DNA of 64,000 nt, from assembly GCA_963701815.1 (NCBI GenBank), contig CAVPBN010000046.1, positions 62,001 through 126,000 on the forward strand, written 5' to 3'. Origin of the DNA: AP-15 sp963701815 (GTDB lineage Bacteria; Pseudomonadota; Alphaproteobacteria; ATCC43930; CGMCC-115725). The translations under genes were made by a program, and so were the position numbers. A model generated the notes under the pieces. It ran no database searches, had not been told where the DNA came from, and saw only the letters and a program-made list of their open reading frames with translations. Shown in pieces: positions 8,791-22,300 of the stretch (position 1 is its first letter; each line of letters begins with the position of its first letter).

Positions 8791-8955
8791 ATGTCGCAAG
8801 TCTATACCGCCTTCACCTCGCTGGCCGCTGACTACGAACGGCCGGCCGACGAAAAAAAACTGCCGCCACCTATCGCCCTGTTGGTGTTCACCGGCTTGGG
8901 GCTCGCCGCGTGGGTGCCTGTACTGCTGCCGCTGTACTTGATTTTCGGTCGGTGA
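8791..8955 (+). CDS. Very small single-pass membrane protein (54 residues)
   Basis: A frame starting ATG at 8791 and ending TGA at 8955 encodes MSQVYTAFTSLAADYERPAD, then a Lys/Pro linker, then a hydrophobic helix (IALLVFTGLGLAAWVPVLLPLYLIF). AAAGG lies about ten bases upstream of the start. The soluble N-terminus plus C-terminal helix resembles small tail-anchored or regulatory membrane proteins. Support is the ribosome binding site and sensible amino-acid use only; no homologue is recalled. Confidence 0.4.
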   Translation: MSQVYTAFTSLAADYERPADEKKLPPPIALLVFTGLGLAAWVPVLLPLYLIFGR

Positions 8956-9283
8956 CGGACGCGGTCGAAGCCTGACGGTTCGGACCACGAATCGCCCGGC
9001 AGCGGGGGCCCCGACGCCTTCGCCTGAGCGCGGGCCGGCCTCTTGTGCCGATTGCGCTCGACCGGTTACCGCCGCACTCGGCATATTGCGCGCTTGATCT
9101 TCGGGTTTGGCCGACCCGGCTGGGCGCGAGCGCGCTACCGGCGAGGCGGGGTGCCACGCGATGTACCGCTGCCCTTCGCCGTGCACGGCAGCGCAATCCC
9201 GCCGCCGACCGCGCCTCCCCGTCGATAGGCCTGCTGCTGCGATCGCCCGACAGCCAGGCCGGACCGAGAGGGAAGAACCCGCG
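8956..9283. other. Intergenic region, 328 bases
   Basis: GC-rich spacer ahead of the 9284 membrane-protein gene. The downstream reading frame stays open through part of it (to 9107), but no start with a ribosome binding site is present there. No repeat, terminator or RNA gene was recognised. Confidence 0.4.
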
Positions 9284-10399
9284 ATGCGGCCATCGATAAT
9301 CGTCTCGACCGGGGCGCTGGGCGCGTTATTCGCCGCCGCATTGGTCGCCCGACCGGAACTGTCGATCATGCCGCGCTCCGAGATCGTGCCGGCTTTACTG
9401 CCGCATCTGGCCGTGCTGGTCCTGGTCCTCTTCGCCGTCTATGCCTTGGCTGCGATCGTTGCGACGACGGCCGGCCTGATCTTCGATGCCCTCGCCTTGC
9501 GTCGCCGTATCGGGCGCACCCCCGGTCGCGGAAGCGCGGTCATCGATTTTTATGACGCCGTCGACACGAGCGCGCTGCGCTCGCTGGCGCCGAGGCCGGC
9601 CCCGGAATTCCAGCCATCGGCGAGATCGGGCGAGGCGATCTTGATCGAACGCCGCTTTGATCGGCGCGAAGCGAGAGCCGAGGCCGCACGGATCTTTTAT
9701 ATTTCGCTGGCGCGCAGCCATTTCTTCAGCGCGCTGATCGGCCTGGCGACGCTGGCGATGCTCGGTCTGGCGCAGCATTCGGGGCCGGTCCCGTTTCTGC
9801 CGGAGGCGATCCCGACGATCCCGGCGGCGCTGCTTCTCGCCGGGCTGGTGTTTCTGGCCTTGCTCGCGCGGCTTGCCCTGGACGTGACGATCGAACCCTT
9901 GGTCGAAGCGATGTCGCGGATTCCGAACGGGCCGGCGGAGATGGGATTGCTGCGCGAGCCGGCGGATCGGTTCGGATCGGCCCGCTTCAACGTCGCGACG
10001 GGCCGCGCAGGCGCCGCGACAGAGCCGGGTCCGCTGACCGATCGGCTCGTCGGCGTGCTCGAAGAAAGCCATCATGCTCTGATCGAGGCCGTCGGGCATC
10101 TATCGACGGCAACCGATGCGCTGGCCGCGCAGATGCAATCGTCGGTCGAGGAGTTCCAGGCGATGCTGCGGCAAATTGCGCTGCCGGCGCAGCCGGTCAT
10201 TGAATCCTCAAATATCGAGGAGCTGCGGTTCGCCGAGTTGCGCAGTGCCGTCGAAGCATTGACCGTGGCGCTGCGCGAGGTGCAGGCATCCGCAGCGATG
10301 ACGCAACAGACCAATACTGCGGCCGATCTCCCTCCCGCGCCCGAAGCTGCCGGGGCCGGCCTTGCTTTGGAGCTGAAAAAGCTGCTGGAGGAGATGTAG
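9284..10399 (+). CDS. Multi-pass membrane protein with C-terminal coiled region, unknown function
   Basis: A 371-residue protein beginning MRPSIIVSTGALGALFAAAL behind GAGAGGGAAG. Two hydrophobic helices occupy about residues 5-70 and two more about 140-215. The remaining 150 residues are soluble and predicted helical, with Ala/Glu/Leu heptad-like segments (ESHHALIEAVGHLSTATDAL, ELRFAELRSAVEALTVALREV). The topology of paired helices plus a long cytosolic coil resembles MotA/ExbB-like or chemoreceptor-like scaffolds, but no diagnostic motif is present. It converges with the LysR gene, 18 bases apart. Function unknown. Confidence 0.6.
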   Translation: MRPSIIVSTGALGALFAAALVARPELSIMPRSEIVPALLPHLAVLVLVLFAVYALAAIVATTAGLIFDALALRRRIGRTPGRGSAVIDFYDAVDTSALRSLAPRPAPEFQPSARSGEAILIERRFDRREARAEAARIFYISLARSHFFSALIGLATLAMLGLAQHSGPVPFLPEAIPTIPAALLLAGLVFLALLARLALDVTIEPLVEAMSRIPNGPAEMGLLREPADRFGSARFNVATGRAGAATEPGPLTDRLVGVLEESHHALIEAVGHLSTATDALAAQMQSSVEEFQAMLRQIALPAQPVIESSNIEELRFAELRSAVEALTVALREVQASAAMTQQTNTAADLPPAPEAAGAGLALELKKLLEEM

Positions 10400-10417
10400 A
10401 CCGCGGAACCGGCGTCG

Positions 10418-11368
10418 TCAGTCCGCCGCCTGCAAGCCGGCGGCGGCGGGACGATGCGATACCGGATCGCTTTGTTCCGGCCCGTCGCCGGCCCCGGCGA
10501 GCGCATCCCGGTGCTGATTGAAAAGTCCGCGAATCCAGTCGATCACCGCACGCACGCAGGCGGCGCGGCGCAGGTCGCGATGGACGATGACCCAATAATC
10601 GGCGGCCAGTTCCGGCACCGGGCCGGTGGCCCGCTCGAGCAGCGGATCGCTGTCGCCAGCGTAGCAGGGCAGCAACCCGATGCCGAACCCGGCCCGGATC
10701 GCCTCCGCACGAGCTGCCAGATTCGCCGCGCGGAGCACCACATGCCCGCCTGATTCGCGCACCTGCTGCTCCAGCCAGCGGGCGCTGACATAGTGGCCCT
10801 GCTCCTCGGTGTAGGTGATCCAGCGCTCCCCGAGGCCGAGCCCGGGCCCGCCGCAGCCCCGTTGCCGATAGAGCGCGCCGGCGATCGCTCCGACCTTCGA
10901 AACATAGAGGTTGCCGGCCTCCGGCACGCCATGGCGCAGCGCCAGATCGGCATCGCGGCGCGCCAAATTCGCGGTTTGCGGCGACTCCACGAGCTCGAGG
11001 GTAATCCTGGGCGGCAGCCCGGTCGCGTTGGTTCGGCCGAGCTGCCGGGCCAGCAGGCCCTCCGCCCATTCGCCGACCGAGACGCGCACGGTGCCGCTGA
11101 GTTCAGGCGAAGCGGCGACCCGCCGCCGTTCGAGCGCCAGTGCGGCGCTCTCCAGCCGCCCAGCCGCCGCGACCAGCGCTTCGCCGGCCGGGTTGAGCCG
11201 CAATCCGTCCGGCAGCCGGTCGAACAGCGCCGGGCCGCCGAACGACTTCTCGAACGCGGCGAGACGCCGCCCGACCGTCGGTTGGCTCAGACCAAGCGCG
11301 CGTCCGGCCGCGCGCAGCGAGCCGTGCCGCGCCACGGCAAGAAAGATGCGGATGTCGTCCCAGTTCAT
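10418..11368 (-). CDS. LysR-family transcriptional regulator
   Basis: A 316-residue protein. Residues 1-60 are a winged helix-turn-helix of the LysR type (MNWDDIRIFLAVARHGSLRA, then GLSQPTVGRRLAAFE). The rest is a periplasmic-binding-protein-like effector domain. Starting at residue MNW with DDIRIF is typical of the subgroup that regulates oxidative or catabolic genes. It is transcribed divergently from the ABC exporter at 11545 with 176 bases between, the usual geometry for a LysR regulator controlling its neighbour, so it may control that exporter. The C-terminal 25 residues past the effector domain are low complexity. Confidence 0.85.
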   Translation of the reverse strand: MNWDDIRIFLAVARHGSLRAAGRALGLSQPTVGRRLAAFEKSFGGPALFDRLPDGLRLNPAGEALVAAAGRLESAALALERRRVAASPELSGTVRVSVGEWAEGLLARQLGRTNATGLPPRITLELVESPQTANLARRDADLALRHGVPEAGNLYVSKVGAIAGALYRQRGCGGPGLGLGERWITYTEEQGHYVSARWLEQQVRESGGHVVLRAANLAARAEAIRAGFGIGLLPCYAGDSDPLLERATGPVPELAADYWVIVHRDLRRAACVRAVIDWIRGLFNQHRDALAGAGDGPEQSDPVSHRPAAAGLQAAD

Positions 11369-11544
11369 CGGCCCGCCTTGATCGAGAGATGAGATGAATA
11401 TGTATCGGACGATCTTAAAAATGTCGATGGCCGCCATCCAATCGTATCGCTAATCTCGCGTCATGGATTGGGCCGGCCGCGCCGATCGATCCAACCGGCA
11501 AACCGCCGGCTGCCCACCGTCGCGGCCGGCGAGGAGGAGAAGCG

Positions 11545-15148
<3,604 letters not shown>

Positions 15149-15251
15149 GCTCGAACTCGCTTCGCGCTCGGCGCGCTGTCCGGGCGCAGGTCGGCTCCCC
15201 GCTATCATTAACGGATACTCAAGAGGATGGGACGGCGCCGTGCTGATTTTC

Positions 15252-15278
15252 TTGTATTCGTAAGAATAATGTTATAAA
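15252..15278 (+). promoter_or_regulatory. Probable promoter of the type I secretion operon
   Basis: In an AT-rich island within GC-rich DNA, TTGTAT (15252-15257) and TATAAA (15273-15278) lie 15 bases apart, somewhat short of the ideal 17. A transcription start a few bases downstream would fall after the ATG at 15279, which supports translation from the better-supported ATG at 15375 instead. Confidence 0.4.
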
Positions 15279-15374
15279 ATGGTTCGGACTTTCGAAGATT
15301 CGGTCTTTGACAATGGCGCGGGCGACGCCTCGGATCGACGCCGGGCCACGGCGCGGCAACCCGGGAGGCGGGAC

Positions 15375-17615
15375 ATGAGCCTGGCGAGAAAGCTGGGCAC
15401 CTTTTGGCGACGGGGGCGGCCCGCTCGCTCTGTTGTCGATCGAGGCGGCGCACCAAAAAGGCGGGCAGGCGGCGCGCAAGCAGTACCCGTCTCCTGCGAG
15501 ACCGGGCTCGCCTGCCTATTCCGTCTCGGCATTCAGAACGGCGTCCATACCGACACCGGCGCGGTCCGCCGCCGCAATGTCGTCGACGGGCCGATCCTGC
15601 CGTTATCGCGGCTCTCGGCGCTGGCCGGCGAGTTCGGCCTGGAGGCCGAGCACGCCCGTCTCGACTGGTCGGCGCTGCAGACCGGCAGCTTTGCCGATCC
15701 GCCGATGCTGATCCTCAACAACGCCAATGCCGTCATTCTGATGGGGGTGCGGCGAGGCGGCGCCGAGGAAGTGGCGATTTCCGATCCGCTGTTTCGCGAC
15801 GGAGAAATATTCTTTCTGGGACGCGCCGAACTGGAACGGTCCTGGGCCGGCGAGACGCTGATCGTCTCGCCGCTGCCGCCGACCCGGGAAGACGCAAAAT
15901 TCGGCTTTTCGTGGTTCACTTCAAAGCTCTTCGCCGAACGCGGGCTGATCCGCGATGTGGTGGTTGCAGCGCTGGCCATGCATCTGATCGCGCTGTCGGT
16001 GCCGATCTTCTTTCAGATCCTCGTCGACAAGGTAGTGCCCAACCAGGCGTTTTCGACGCTGTACACGATCACCGCCGGGATCTTCGTGCTGGTCCTGTTC
16101 GACGGCGGCTTCAACTACATGCGCAACTATCTGCTGGCGTTCGTCACCCGCAAGCTCGACCGCGTCATCGCGACCGACACGATCGACCATTTGCTGCGGT
16201 TGCCGATCGATTATTTTCATGCCAACCCATCGGGCGTCACCGCCTACAAATTGCAGGAAGCGAACAACGTTCGCGAGTTCGTGGCCAGCAGACTGAGCAA
16301 TACGTTTCTCGATTTTCTGTCGGTGATCATCTTTCTGCCGGTCTTGCTGATCTATTCTTGGCGTTTGACGCTGATCGTACTCGCAGTCTCCGGCGCGGCC
16401 TTTGTGGTGCTGAGCGTCATGTCGCGCGAGTTCCGCATCAAATTGCGCGACGTCAACGACATCGAAGGGCGGCGCAAGGCGTTTCTGTTCGAGATCCTGA
16501 ACGGGGTCGAAACGATCAAGACCCTGGCCCTCGAACCCCGCTCGATGCTGCGGTGGCGGCGCTACGCCGACGAGGCGGCGACCAAGACCCTGTCGCTCGA
16601 CCACACCGCCGCCCGCGCCCGCAGCGTCGTGATGAGCCTCGAGCGCGGCATGAGCGTCGGCATCGGCGCGCTCGGCGCTCTGTTCGTGCTCAGCGACCAG
16701 ATGACCGTCGGCGCGCTGATCGCCTTCAACATGCTGGGGTACCGGCTGGCGCAGCCGCTGATCCACGCCTCGACCCTGATGCAGGAATATCAGCGCGCGG
16801 TATTGTCGTTGAAACTGCTGGCCCAGCTGATGCAGACCAAGCCCGAGCCGGCGACCGGCCAGCTGGCGCCGCGGATCCGCGGCCACATCGAATTCGAGGA
16901 CGTCACCTTTCACTATCCGGGCTCGCCTGCCGCGGCGGTCAAGGACATCTCGTTTGCGATCGAGCCCGGCCAGGTCGTCGGCGTCGTCGGCCGCAGCGGC
17001 TCCGGCAAGACGACGATCGCCCGCCTGCTGCAAGGTCTCTACCGGCCGCAAACGGGCTTGGTAAAGATCGACGGACAGGATCTGAAGGAGCTCGACATCG
17101 GCTATCTGCGCTCCCGGATCGGCGTCGTATTGCAGGAGAATTTCCTCTTTCGCGGAACGGTGCGCGAGAACATCGCGATGACCAAACCCACCGCCTCGCT
17201 CGACGAGGTGGTGCACGCCGCCCAGGTCGCCGGCGCGCACGAGTTCATCCAGCGCCTGCCGCACGGCTATTCGACGATGCTCGAAGAGAGTGCGGCCAAC
17301 CTGTCGGGCGGGCAGCGTCAGCGGCTCGCCATTGCCCGTGCGTTGATCCACAGCCCGCCGGTACTGGTCTTCGACGAGGCGACGAGTTCGCTCGATCCCG
17401 AGAGCGAGGCCATCGTGCAGCAGCATCTTGCCGGCATCGCCCACGGCCGCACGATCATCATCGTCACCCACCGGCTGTCGTTCGTCGCCCACGCCGATCA
17501 GATCATCGTCGTCGATCAGGGCCATATCGTCCAGGTCGGGCGACACGATTCGCTGTTGCGCGGCTGCCTGCCCTACAACCAACTGTGGAATCAGCAGGCG
17601 CGGGCATATCAATGA
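15375..17615 (+). CDS. Type I secretion ABC transporter with degenerate C39-like domain
   Basis: A 746-residue protein from the ATG at 15375, which has GGGAGGCGGGAC directly upstream; an in-frame ATG at 15279 lacks this. Residues about 35-150 form a C39-peptidase-like domain in which the catalytic site is lost: the usual D/E-C-G-x-A-C reads ETGLAC, and the His position reads NNANAVIL. This is the inactive, substrate-docking form seen in HlyB-type RTX exporters. Six membrane helices follow (about 165-440), then the ATPase with GRSGSGKT, LSGGQRQRLAIARAL and VFDEATSSLD. It energises export through both membranes with an HlyD adaptor and a TolC channel; no TolC gene lies in the window. Confidence 0.85.
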   Translation: MSLARKLGTFWRRGRPARSVVDRGGAPKRRAGGAQAVPVSCETGLACLFRLGIQNGVHTDTGAVRRRNVVDGPILPLSRLSALAGEFGLEAEHARLDWSALQTGSFADPPMLILNNANAVILMGVRRGGAEEVAISDPLFRDGEIFFLGRAELERSWAGETLIVSPLPPTREDAKFGFSWFTSKLFAERGLIRDVVVAALAMHLIALSVPIFFQILVDKVVPNQAFSTLYTITAGIFVLVLFDGGFNYMRNYLLAFVTRKLDRVIATDTIDHLLRLPIDYFHANPSGVTAYKLQEANNVREFVASRLSNTFLDFLSVIIFLPVLLIYSWRLTLIVLAVSGAAFVVLSVMSREFRIKLRDVNDIEGRRKAFLFEILNGVETIKTLALEPRSMLRWRRYADEAATKTLSLDHTAARARSVVMSLERGMSVGIGALGALFVLSDQMTVGALIAFNMLGYRLAQPLIHASTLMQEYQRAVLSLKLLAQLMQTKPEPATGQLAPRIRGHIEFEDVTFHYPGSPAAAVKDISFAIEPGQVVGVVGRSGSGKTTIARLLQGLYRPQTGLVKIDGQDLKELDIGYLRSRIGVVLQENFLFRGTVRENIAMTKPTASLDEVVHAAQVAGAHEFIQRLPHGYSTMLEESAANLSGGQRQRLAIARALIHSPPVLVFDEATSSLDPESEAIVQQHLAGIAHGRTIIIVTHRLSFVAHADQIIVVDQGHIVQVGRHDSLLRGCLPYNQLWNQQARAYQ

Positions 17616-19027
17616 ACACGACGATGACCGGGACCGCCACCGGGACCGCGCTGGCGAGACCGGCGCCGGGCGCCGACGCCCCGGCGCCGCGCGCATTGGT
17701 CGATTACGATTTCCAGAGCGCGCTGACGGCGCCGCCGCCGCAGCGGCTGGTGCTGTGGTTGATGGCCGGGCTGATCGCCGCCGCGTCATTGGCGCTGGGG
17801 CTGGCCAAGGTCGATGTCGTGGTCGGCGCCAACGGACGGCTGGCGACCAGCGCCAGCGAGATCGTAATCCAGCCGCTCGAGACCTCGGTCGTCCGCGGGG
17901 TCATGGTCAGGATGGGCGACAAGGTCAAAGCGGGTCAGGTATTGGCGACGCTCGATCCGACCTTTGCCGAGGCCGACGAAACCGAGCTTGCCGCCAAGCT
18001 CAGCCATGCGCAGGCCGCCTATGACCGGATCAAGGCCGAACTCGCCGGCGCCGCGTACGACCCGGCCGAGCCGAATGCCGACGAGGCGACCCAGCGCGAC
18101 ATCTTGCGCAAGCGGCATGACGAATACGCCGCCCGAATCGCCGCCTTCGACCGCAAGGCCGAGGAATACAACGCCGATCTTGCCGCCCACAAGATCGAGG
18201 CGGAAGGGCTGCGCCGGCAGATCCAGCTCGCGCTGCAGGCCGAGAGCATCTACCAGACCTTGGTCGACAAGAGCCTCGCCTCCAGATTGCAACTGATCGC
18301 CACCAGCCAGCGCCGGGTCGATGCGCAATCGCGTCTCGACACCAATCTCGGCGAGCAGCAGAAGCTCGCCGCCCAGATCGCCGGGGCCGGCGCCGACCGC
18401 GACGCCTTTGTCGACGGATGGCGGCGCAAGCTCGCCGAGGAAATGGCCCAGACCAGCGGCGAGCGCGACGCAGCCGCGGCGCAATTGTCGAAGGCGCGGC
18501 TGCGCCACCAACTCGCGGTGCTGCGGGCGCCGCGCGACGCGACGGTCTTGGCGATGGCGCCGCGGCCCGAAGGGGCGGTCGTGCGCGAGGCCGAACCGTT
18601 GATGCGGCTGGTCCCGGCCGATGTGCCGCTCGTCGCCGAGGTCGAGATCGACACCCGCGACGTGGCGCGCATCCATGTCGGCGACCCGGTCACGGTCAAG
18701 TTCGAGGCGTTGCCGTGGCAGCAATACGGTCTCGCCCGCGGCGTATTGCAGACGATGGCGCCGGACACGGTCGAGGACGACAATGCCCGAGCGACGGCCG
18801 AAGACATGAGCATACCCGGCCTCAGATCGCAGCTCCGGCAGGGCCCGATCCACTACCGCGCGCGGGTCGCCCTGACCGAGACCAAATTCCGCAACCTGCC
18901 GCCCGGGTTCGAATTGCGGCCCGGCATGCGCCTCGTCGCCGACATCAAGATCGGCCGCCGCTCGCTGTTGCACTACGTGCTGAACCCGATCACCCGCGTC
19001 ATCGACGAAAGCATGCGCGAACCTTAA
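17612..19027 (+). CDS. HlyD-family periplasmic adaptor of type I secretion
   Basis: A 471-residue membrane-fusion protein whose ATG overlaps the stop of the ABC gene (ATGA), so the two are coupled. It has a cytosolic N-terminus of about 50 residues, one membrane helix (LVLWLMAGLIAAASLALGLA), a first barrel/lipoyl half (GRLATSASEIVIQPLETSVV, KVKAGQVLATLDP), a long alpha-hairpin (about residues 120-300, many Ala/Glu/Gln), the second lipoyl half (LRAPRDATVLAM) and a beta-barrel ending in RPGMRLVADIKIGRRS. This is the HlyD/PrtE plan. It would link the inner-membrane ATPase to an outer-membrane TolC. Confidence 0.88.
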   Translation: MNTTMTGTATGTALARPAPGADAPAPRALVDYDFQSALTAPPPQRLVLWLMAGLIAAASLALGLAKVDVVVGANGRLATSASEIVIQPLETSVVRGVMVRMGDKVKAGQVLATLDPTFAEADETELAAKLSHAQAAYDRIKAELAGAAYDPAEPNADEATQRDILRKRHDEYAARIAAFDRKAEEYNADLAAHKIEAEGLRRQIQLALQAESIYQTLVDKSLASRLQLIATSQRRVDAQSRLDTNLGEQQKLAAQIAGAGADRDAFVDGWRRKLAEEMAQTSGERDAAAAQLSKARLRHQLAVLRAPRDATVLAMAPRPEGAVVREAEPLMRLVPADVPLVAEVEIDTRDVARIHVGDPVTVKFEALPWQQYGLARGVLQTMAPDTVEDDNARATAEDMSIPGLRSQLRQGPIHYRARVALTETKFRNLPPGFELRPGMRLVADIKIGRRSLLHYVLNPITRVIDESMREP

Positions 19028-19338
19028 GGGGCCGGGATACTTACCCGATTCCGGCGGGTGTAGGGCAGAAGAGGACGGCGTCTTCCGCCTCTCTGTCCGC
19101 GGCGCGTAAGGGTGGTTTCCGCCGGTCCGGCCCCGCCGTCGAATGAGGCCGGGCAACAATTGCGCTGCATCGGCAACGTGCGTGGTTCGAGACGCGCCCC
19201 GGCTTTGCCGCAGCGCTCCTCACCATGACGCAAGTATCTGATATTATTGACGAAAAACCTCGTCCTGAGCAGCGCTGCGCAGCGGGCGTCTCGAAGGACG
19301 TACGGCGTCAGACCAGCCAATACGCCCTTCGTTTGGTA
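19028..19338. repeat. Intergenic region with two REP-type palindromes
   Basis: The 311-base spacer between the convergent HlyD and Rhs genes contains two related palindromic units, about 19182-19230 (GGTTCGAGACG to CTCCTCACCATGACG) and 19258-19300 (CTCGTCCTGAGC to GTCTCGAAGGACG), in opposite orientation. This family (TTCGAGACG ... CCTGAGG) is widespread in alphaproteobacterial spacers. No gene was seen. Confidence 0.65.
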
Positions 19339-22300
19339 TCAACGACTGGACACGGGGGCGGTCGCCGGGTTGAAGGGCACGTAGCCTCCTGTGCTCGGGT
19401 CATACATGACAGGTCCGGACGAACCATCCCCCGACCCGGTAGAACCACCTGAGGCGCCACTCGCCGGGCAACTCGGATTGTACCAGGGGAAGTGGAATCC
19501 GGGAGGCGGGCCGTAGCCACCGATCCCTCCGATAATTCCTCCGATGATGGCTCCCGGGACCGCGCCGATGCCCCCCTCGGGCAGACCTAATGTCCCGCCT
19601 ATTATTGCACCGGAAATCGCGCCGGAAATACCGCCGACAATGCCGTCAAGGCCAGTCGGGTCAATCACGCTTTCCGGGTTGGCGTTGCCGTAGAGGTATA
19701 GGTTGTCGCCGGCCCGGACCAGGTAAGGACGAGGGTGTCCGGGCTGCGAGGCGTCGGCGCCCGGCCGCGGGATAAAGGCGGAAAGCCGCGTCGGCGTCGG
19801 ATTGCCCGTGAGCGGCGTCGGAAACACCAGCGCGCTGACCGTGCCCATTCCTGTGGGCCCCGGGTCCCGAGTCTCGCCGAGGGGATCGCGCGACAGCCAC
19901 CTCGCGGTGCGTGGGTCGTAGGCGCGGTATTGCGTCAGATAGAGGCCGCTGTTGGCGTGGTAGAGCATGCCGGCATAGCGGAAATCGACCGTCTTTCCGG
20001 TCGGCGCGGCGATCGGATTGCCGTACGGGTCGTAATCGTAGGGCTGCCCCAGCGCCGAGACGAGAGGACTGATTTCGGACACGTCGCGCGCCGAGCCGAG
20101 CTGGTCCGGCCCATAATAAAACAGCGTGTCGTTTGCCGGCTTGACCGCCGGGACCACTTCGCCTTCCGAGTAATAGAGGCGGGCGACGGCGGCGGCGCCG
20201 GCTCGCTGCTGGCAGACCCGAGCGCCGCACCAGAGGTAGTCGTAGGTCGCCGTCTTGCCCGAAGACGGCGTCTCGATGATCTTGGTCCGCCGGTCGAGCC
20301 CGTCATAGGCGAAGCCGGTCTTCTGCCCCGGATGACCCTTATAGGTGATGGCGACGAGCCGGTTTTCCGCATCCCAGCTGTAGTTGCGCGCCCCATCGGA
20401 CAGCAGATTGCCGTCTGCGTCGTAGGCGAACCCGGCATTGGTCAGCGCGTTGACCACGTTATAGGTCAATGCGGTGGTGCCGGAGGGCTCGGCCAATTTC
20501 GTGATGTTGCCGGCCGGGTCGTAGCCGTAACCGTATTTGCCGGCGACCGAGGCATCGGCGTTGGTCAGCCGGTTGTCGTCGTCATAGCCAAGAACTCCAG
20601 CTCTGCTGCGCTTTGCCCGATTTTTCTTCGGTGATCTTGGTGATCAGATCGTCCGCCGTCGTCGCGTACTTGTACTGGCGGCCCGGGGTGTTGACGATGC
20701 CGGCGAGCCGCCGGTCGTCGGTATCAGACAGATAGCTCCAGGCGGTCGCGACGGCGCCGCCCGAGAGCTGCCTTTCTTTCGGCTGCCCGGTCTCGCCGAG
20801 ATAGGCCGTCGCGAATTTGCCGAGCGCGTCGGTGTGCCCGATCAGCCGGCCGATCTTGTCGTAGGCGAACGCTTCGGCGCCGGCGCCGCCGACAGCGCGG
20901 CTGACGACCCGGCCGAGTTTGTCATAGCCATAGATGGTCTTGCCGTTCGGCAAGGGCCCGCTCTCTCCGGCTGAGCTCAACGCGCCGAGCGATCCGACCG
21001 GTACGTAACTGTAGCTCGTCGTACCGGTGCCGTCGGTCATCGACACAAGGCGCGGGAAATAGGGATCGTAAGCAAAACCGACAGGAGGGGTCAGGTTCAG
21101 CGCACCCTCGTAGCTGATCCCGGCGAGCCGGTTGTCGAGCGCGTATTGGTAGTTCTTGCTCTGACCGAGTGCGTCGGTTACCGATTTGAGGCGGCTCGTC
21201 GTCAACTCGTAATTGTAGGCCGTCGCGGTGCCGTCGGCGTAGATCTTGGCGGTCGGCCGGCTTTCGACGTCGATATTCCAGCTCGTGGTATGGCCGTTCG
21301 GGTCGGTCAGGCTTTTGAGGACGTTGTTTTCGTAATAGGCGTAGGTCGTCTTGTGACCGAGCGGATCGGTGACCGCGGTCAGTCTGCGGTCGGCGTCGTG
21401 GGCATAGGTCCACAGATGCCCTTGTCGGTCCTTGTAAGAAGCGAGATCGAGCTTGTCGTAGGTGTACTGCTCAGTCGTGCCGTCGAGATAAGTTGTCTTG
21501 GTCGGTCGGTCGGCGTTGTCGTAGCCGTATTTGACGGTCCAGCCGCCGGCATCGGTATAGCTCGCGACCCGGTCGGCCGAATCATAGGTGAAGGCGCGCG
21601 GCAGGCTTGCCGTCGGCGTTGACGATCTCTGTCAGATCGCCGGTCGCATTGTAATCGTAGCTGGTCTTCTGCCCGAGCGGATTGGTCAGCGAGGTCAATT
21701 GCCCGGCGCTATTGTAGGTGTAATGCGTTGTCTGGCCGGCGGCGTCGGCGTAGGTCAATGGCCGGTGCTGATTGTTGTAGGTGAATTTGGCGACCGTCTG
21801 CTGCCCGCCGGCAGTCGTCTGCGCAATCGAAATGACATCGATCTGGTTGGCTGCATAGGCGAGCGACGTCTGCCGGCCGACCGGGTCCATGAAATCGGTC
21901 GGGTTTCCTGCCGCATTGTAGGCGAATTGCGTCAGCTGGGTCTGTCCGTTGTCGAGCACCCGGCCGATCGCGATCGGCAGGTCGTAGCTGCCGGACACCG
22001 CCGCGCCAAGACCGGAGGCCGGCTGCCCCGGATAATTGTACCAGATGCGGCTTTCCAGCGGTTCCTTGCGGCTCTCGATGGTGTCCCATTCGAGGTTGAT
22101 GTTATTGGCGTCATGGGTGAAATGCGTCAGCCGCGCATCGGCATACTCGCAGCCGCCCGATGGCTTGCAATGGCCGGCTGCGTATTGGTGCTTGTCCCAG
22201 TGAAAGCTGTCGCGATAATTGAGATACTCGTTGAACAGCGGCACCGGCATGCCCTGCGGCGCGTAGGGATCGGAATACGGCACCGGCCCCGGCTGGAAAG

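Noticed and set aside
15279..15374. ATG 15279 as start of the type I secretion ATPase
   Set aside because: It lies on the predicted -10 region and has no ribosome binding site, whereas ATG 15375 has GGGAGGCGGGAC upstream.
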